Positions 7,901 to 8,064 of a DNA stretch of 8,064 nucleotides are shown here, one piece after another. The notes below the pieces were generated by a model that was not told where the DNA came from, ran no database searches, and was given only the letters and a program-made list of their open reading frames with translations. Every line of letters starts with the position of its first letter. Position 1 is the stretch's first letter. Origin of the DNA: SZUA-76 sp945787585 (GTDB lineage Bacteria > Pseudomonadota > Gammaproteobacteria > SZUA-140); NCBI GenBank assembly GCA_947258425.1, contig CAMYIG010000102.1:1-8064 (forward strand), written 5' to 3'. The position numbers and the translations under genes are program-made.

Positions 7901-8064
7901 TGGTTTCGTGGGCCTCCACCCACCGAGGTAAAATCACCCCCGGCATAAAGTGTGGTGCCATTCAGCGCCATTGTCATCACAGAGGTACCAGTAACATCAG
8001 GGTCCCAGCTCGTTGCTACATCCTCACTTCCAATATTAGCAAAATCGAAAGCCGCTAGATGACT
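4939..8064 (-). CDS. Large surface protein, beta-propeller and chitobiase-like domains (5' partial)
   Basis: The gene runs off the right edge: the frame is open to 8064 and the repeat pattern continues upstream of the first in-window ATG (7980), so that ATG is internal. Of 1041 visible residues (numbered from the right edge), 1-502 form about nine repeats of 45-63 residues, with cores like LYAGGDF...RNHIAAID and WDPDVTG, resembling DUF5122/delta-60-type propeller repeats. Residues 508-606, 608-900 and 904-1006 are three domains of the chitobiase/hexosaminidase C-terminal type (YTxDGSxP ... LxFFSxDxxGN), each with two Cys before the YxTxDG motif, likely disulfides. The first carries a polyproline loop, the second an insert of about 180 residues. 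Residues 1011-1041 form a Gly/Ser, hydrophobic and Arg-rich tail like GlyGly-CTERM. No catalytic site is visible. I infer an exported, anchored adhesin or structural protein; the signal peptide would lie outside the window. Confidence 0.85.
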   Translation of the reverse strand, partial: SHLAAFDFANIGSEDVATSWDPDVTGTSVMTMALNGTTLYAGGDFTSVGGGPRNHIAAIDAAGAATNWVPALPFLDATNVSVRQLKVGNSAVYTGWAGTLDSKDIGRMQAIKTSDGKVEWSAAADNSIDAMGLTANDIFLGGTFTSGGGRLRRNLAEININTDVDGAGAATDWDVVVNGAVRSIVAKEGGFGLYIGGAFSAVTEKNATASDTRNNIAFLSTPGGAVEDWDPSITGSGAAVNAMALSPDEGTLYVGGRFNAIASTTRNNIASLNTTVSGVGGLNVVNPTGIGVNDGADQEVHALVVSSDNSLVFAGGAFDNIGGKTRPRVVAIKTTTGVPLASELWAVSTVNGTVRSLALSSDDKTLYLGGDFTNINDGTSETRNHVAALEVDNGKWGVAVLDPGEVVPSVTVATPRVYSLGLSSDDEMLWIGGQFGDVNGAGRNHVARYNLKESLVTAWNPDVSTGTRIYATERTANDSLEIIGGDFTEVGGVPHKYLAVFDTARPTVTNHIAGGFYNTSPLDIIFSCTHNTTAGSCSIFYTKDGSEPTQALTPYDYIQPPPPPPDPPPPPPHPTDDITVNTTLKFFSRDEHGSVSETLSVTYVIDQTFPETTVQPDVALQDLLLSDGIDEVADIEVTFSLVCEDAGGANCDKTYFTTDGTAPHNVDGTPTIDARLYDTPLTPKGLLPLESLTLADLTGVETDVFYEMTLADIITSEATAQIRVNLAAFTLDDIPRNAVALNSIDLLRVRAYVDLAAVRLDTLSTALLGNVILNPDAVPDGAETLADIPESNLDLTQITLGSITGTAYSLAEIPASVAPPPAYILASQVPLIDVQLDGTENRIVFDAVHLEKVPLAALEARFIPGSRLFGLINLQFFSLDRAGNSEASGGGSGVKSQSYYVDIGAPRTTASPNTDDNVFTSAQNVVLTCYDFEDVADVNGATGSGCDKTYYTLDGSVPNPEDAGATRPTKIYSGPIPISTAKVLRYLSIDKVGNVEETGFDVYAFTFESSGHSGVGASGFAVWLFALLGLALRRRSWRAAI
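4942..5034 (-). other. C-terminal GlyGly-CTERM-like sorting tail
   Basis: The last 31 residues begin with GHSGVGASG, continue as a hydrophobic helix (FAVWLFALLGLAL) and end in RRRSWRAAI. This three-part layout (small-residue motif, membrane segment, basic cluster) is that of C-terminal sorting signals processed by rhombosortase- or exosortase-type proteases in Gram-negative bacteria. The small-residue motif without a PEP sequence fits GlyGly-CTERM best, though it is not a canonical Gly-Gly pair. The residues after RRR are slightly longer than usual. Confidence 0.6.
5467..6012 (-). repeat. Inserted segment with degenerate 'TLADI' repeats
   Basis: About 182 residues (visible residues 685-866) interrupt the second chitobiase-type domain. 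The segment repeats a short motif of the form [T/S/R]-L-[A/D]-[D/E/T]-[I/L]: LTLADL, MTLADI, FTLDDI, VRLDTL, ETLADI and YSLAEI, starting at visible residues 692, 708, 729, 758, 783 and 808, so 16-29 residues apart. A weaker copy, ITLGSI, lies at 798. It contains no Cys and few aromatic residues. An identical 12-base string, gatatcggcaag, occurs at 5701-5712 and 5926-5937. The regular hydrophobic spacing suggests a solenoid or beta-helix-like structure; I do not recognise a named family. Confidence 0.55.
6349..6387 (-). repeat. Polyproline tract
   Basis: Thirteen codons encode six Pro, one Asp and six Pro (visible residues 560-572), flanked by Gln and by His-Pro. The DNA is a purine-rich run of ggc/ggt/ggg triplets on the plus strand. 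It sits in a loop of the first chitobiase-type domain, between the YTKDGSEPT motif and the TTLKFFS strand. Such a codon run is prone to length variation by slippage, and translation of it would normally need elongation factor P. Confidence 0.85.
6559..8064 (-). repeat. Tandem beta-propeller-type repeats
   Basis: Protein-level repeats within the minus-strand gene. The Gly-Gly (or equivalent) of each core lies at visible residues 42, 96, 141, 196, 255, 315, 369, 432 and 484, a period of 45-63. The consensus is roughly LSxDDxTLYxGGxFxxIxGxxRNxxAxLxxxxG...W(D/N)P. The second copy is degenerate (VYTGWAGT replaces LYxGGxF). The extreme right edge (HLAAFDFANIG) is the end of a further copy outside the window. 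The repeats diverge at the DNA level, so this is not a recent nucleotide expansion. Confidence 0.75.

Noticed and set aside
7978..7980. ATG at 7980 (minus strand) as the true start of the large gene
   Set aside because: The frame stays open to the window edge and the upstream residues (HLAAFDFANIG...WDPDVTG) continue the repeat, so the start is outside the window.

Overview
The window reads as chromosomal DNA from a gammaproteobacterium, probably a non-enteric lineage. Five plus-strand genes lie in the order prmA, zinc-ribbon/DUF3426, dusB, fis, purH. Fis is essentially a gammaproteobacterial protein, and the dusB-fis pair plus the neighbouring prmA and purH fit that group. All five proteins except the zinc-ribbon one align by eye along most of their length with the E. 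coli versions. I cannot name the genus.

Layout: positions 1-138 hold no recognisable gene, only a weak promoter candidate. prmA (139-1029) encodes the ribosomal protein L11 methyltransferase. A single-pass membrane protein with an N-terminal CxxC...CxxC zinc ribbon follows (1100-1834). A 127-base gap carries a weak promoter candidate and an odd out-of-register signal-peptide-like reading frame. dusB (1962-2975) and fis (2975-3232) overlap by one base (TAATG). purH (3300-4874) has its own Shine-Dalgarno sequence. purD, its frequent partner, does not follow.

The rest of the window (4939-8064) is one long minus-strand gene that converges on purH and runs off the right edge, so its N-terminus is not seen. 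The 1041 visible residues consist of about nine beta-propeller-like repeats of the 'LYxGGxF...RNxxA' type, three chitobiase/hexosaminidase C-terminal-type (Ig-like) domains each with a Cys pair, and a C-terminal Gly/Ser + hydrophobic + Arg-Arg-Arg tail like GlyGly-CTERM sorting signals. It looks like a large exported, surface-anchored protein.

The plus-strand genes are housekeeping: translation (PrmA, DusB), global nucleoid regulation (Fis) and de novo purine synthesis (PurH). The minus-strand gene is accessory. Its most unusual feature is that the same loop of two successive chitobiase-type domains has been expanded: a polyproline tract in the first, and an approximately 180-residue insert with repeated 'TLADI'-like motifs in the second. 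No RNA genes, CRISPR arrays, insertion sequences or phage genes were seen.
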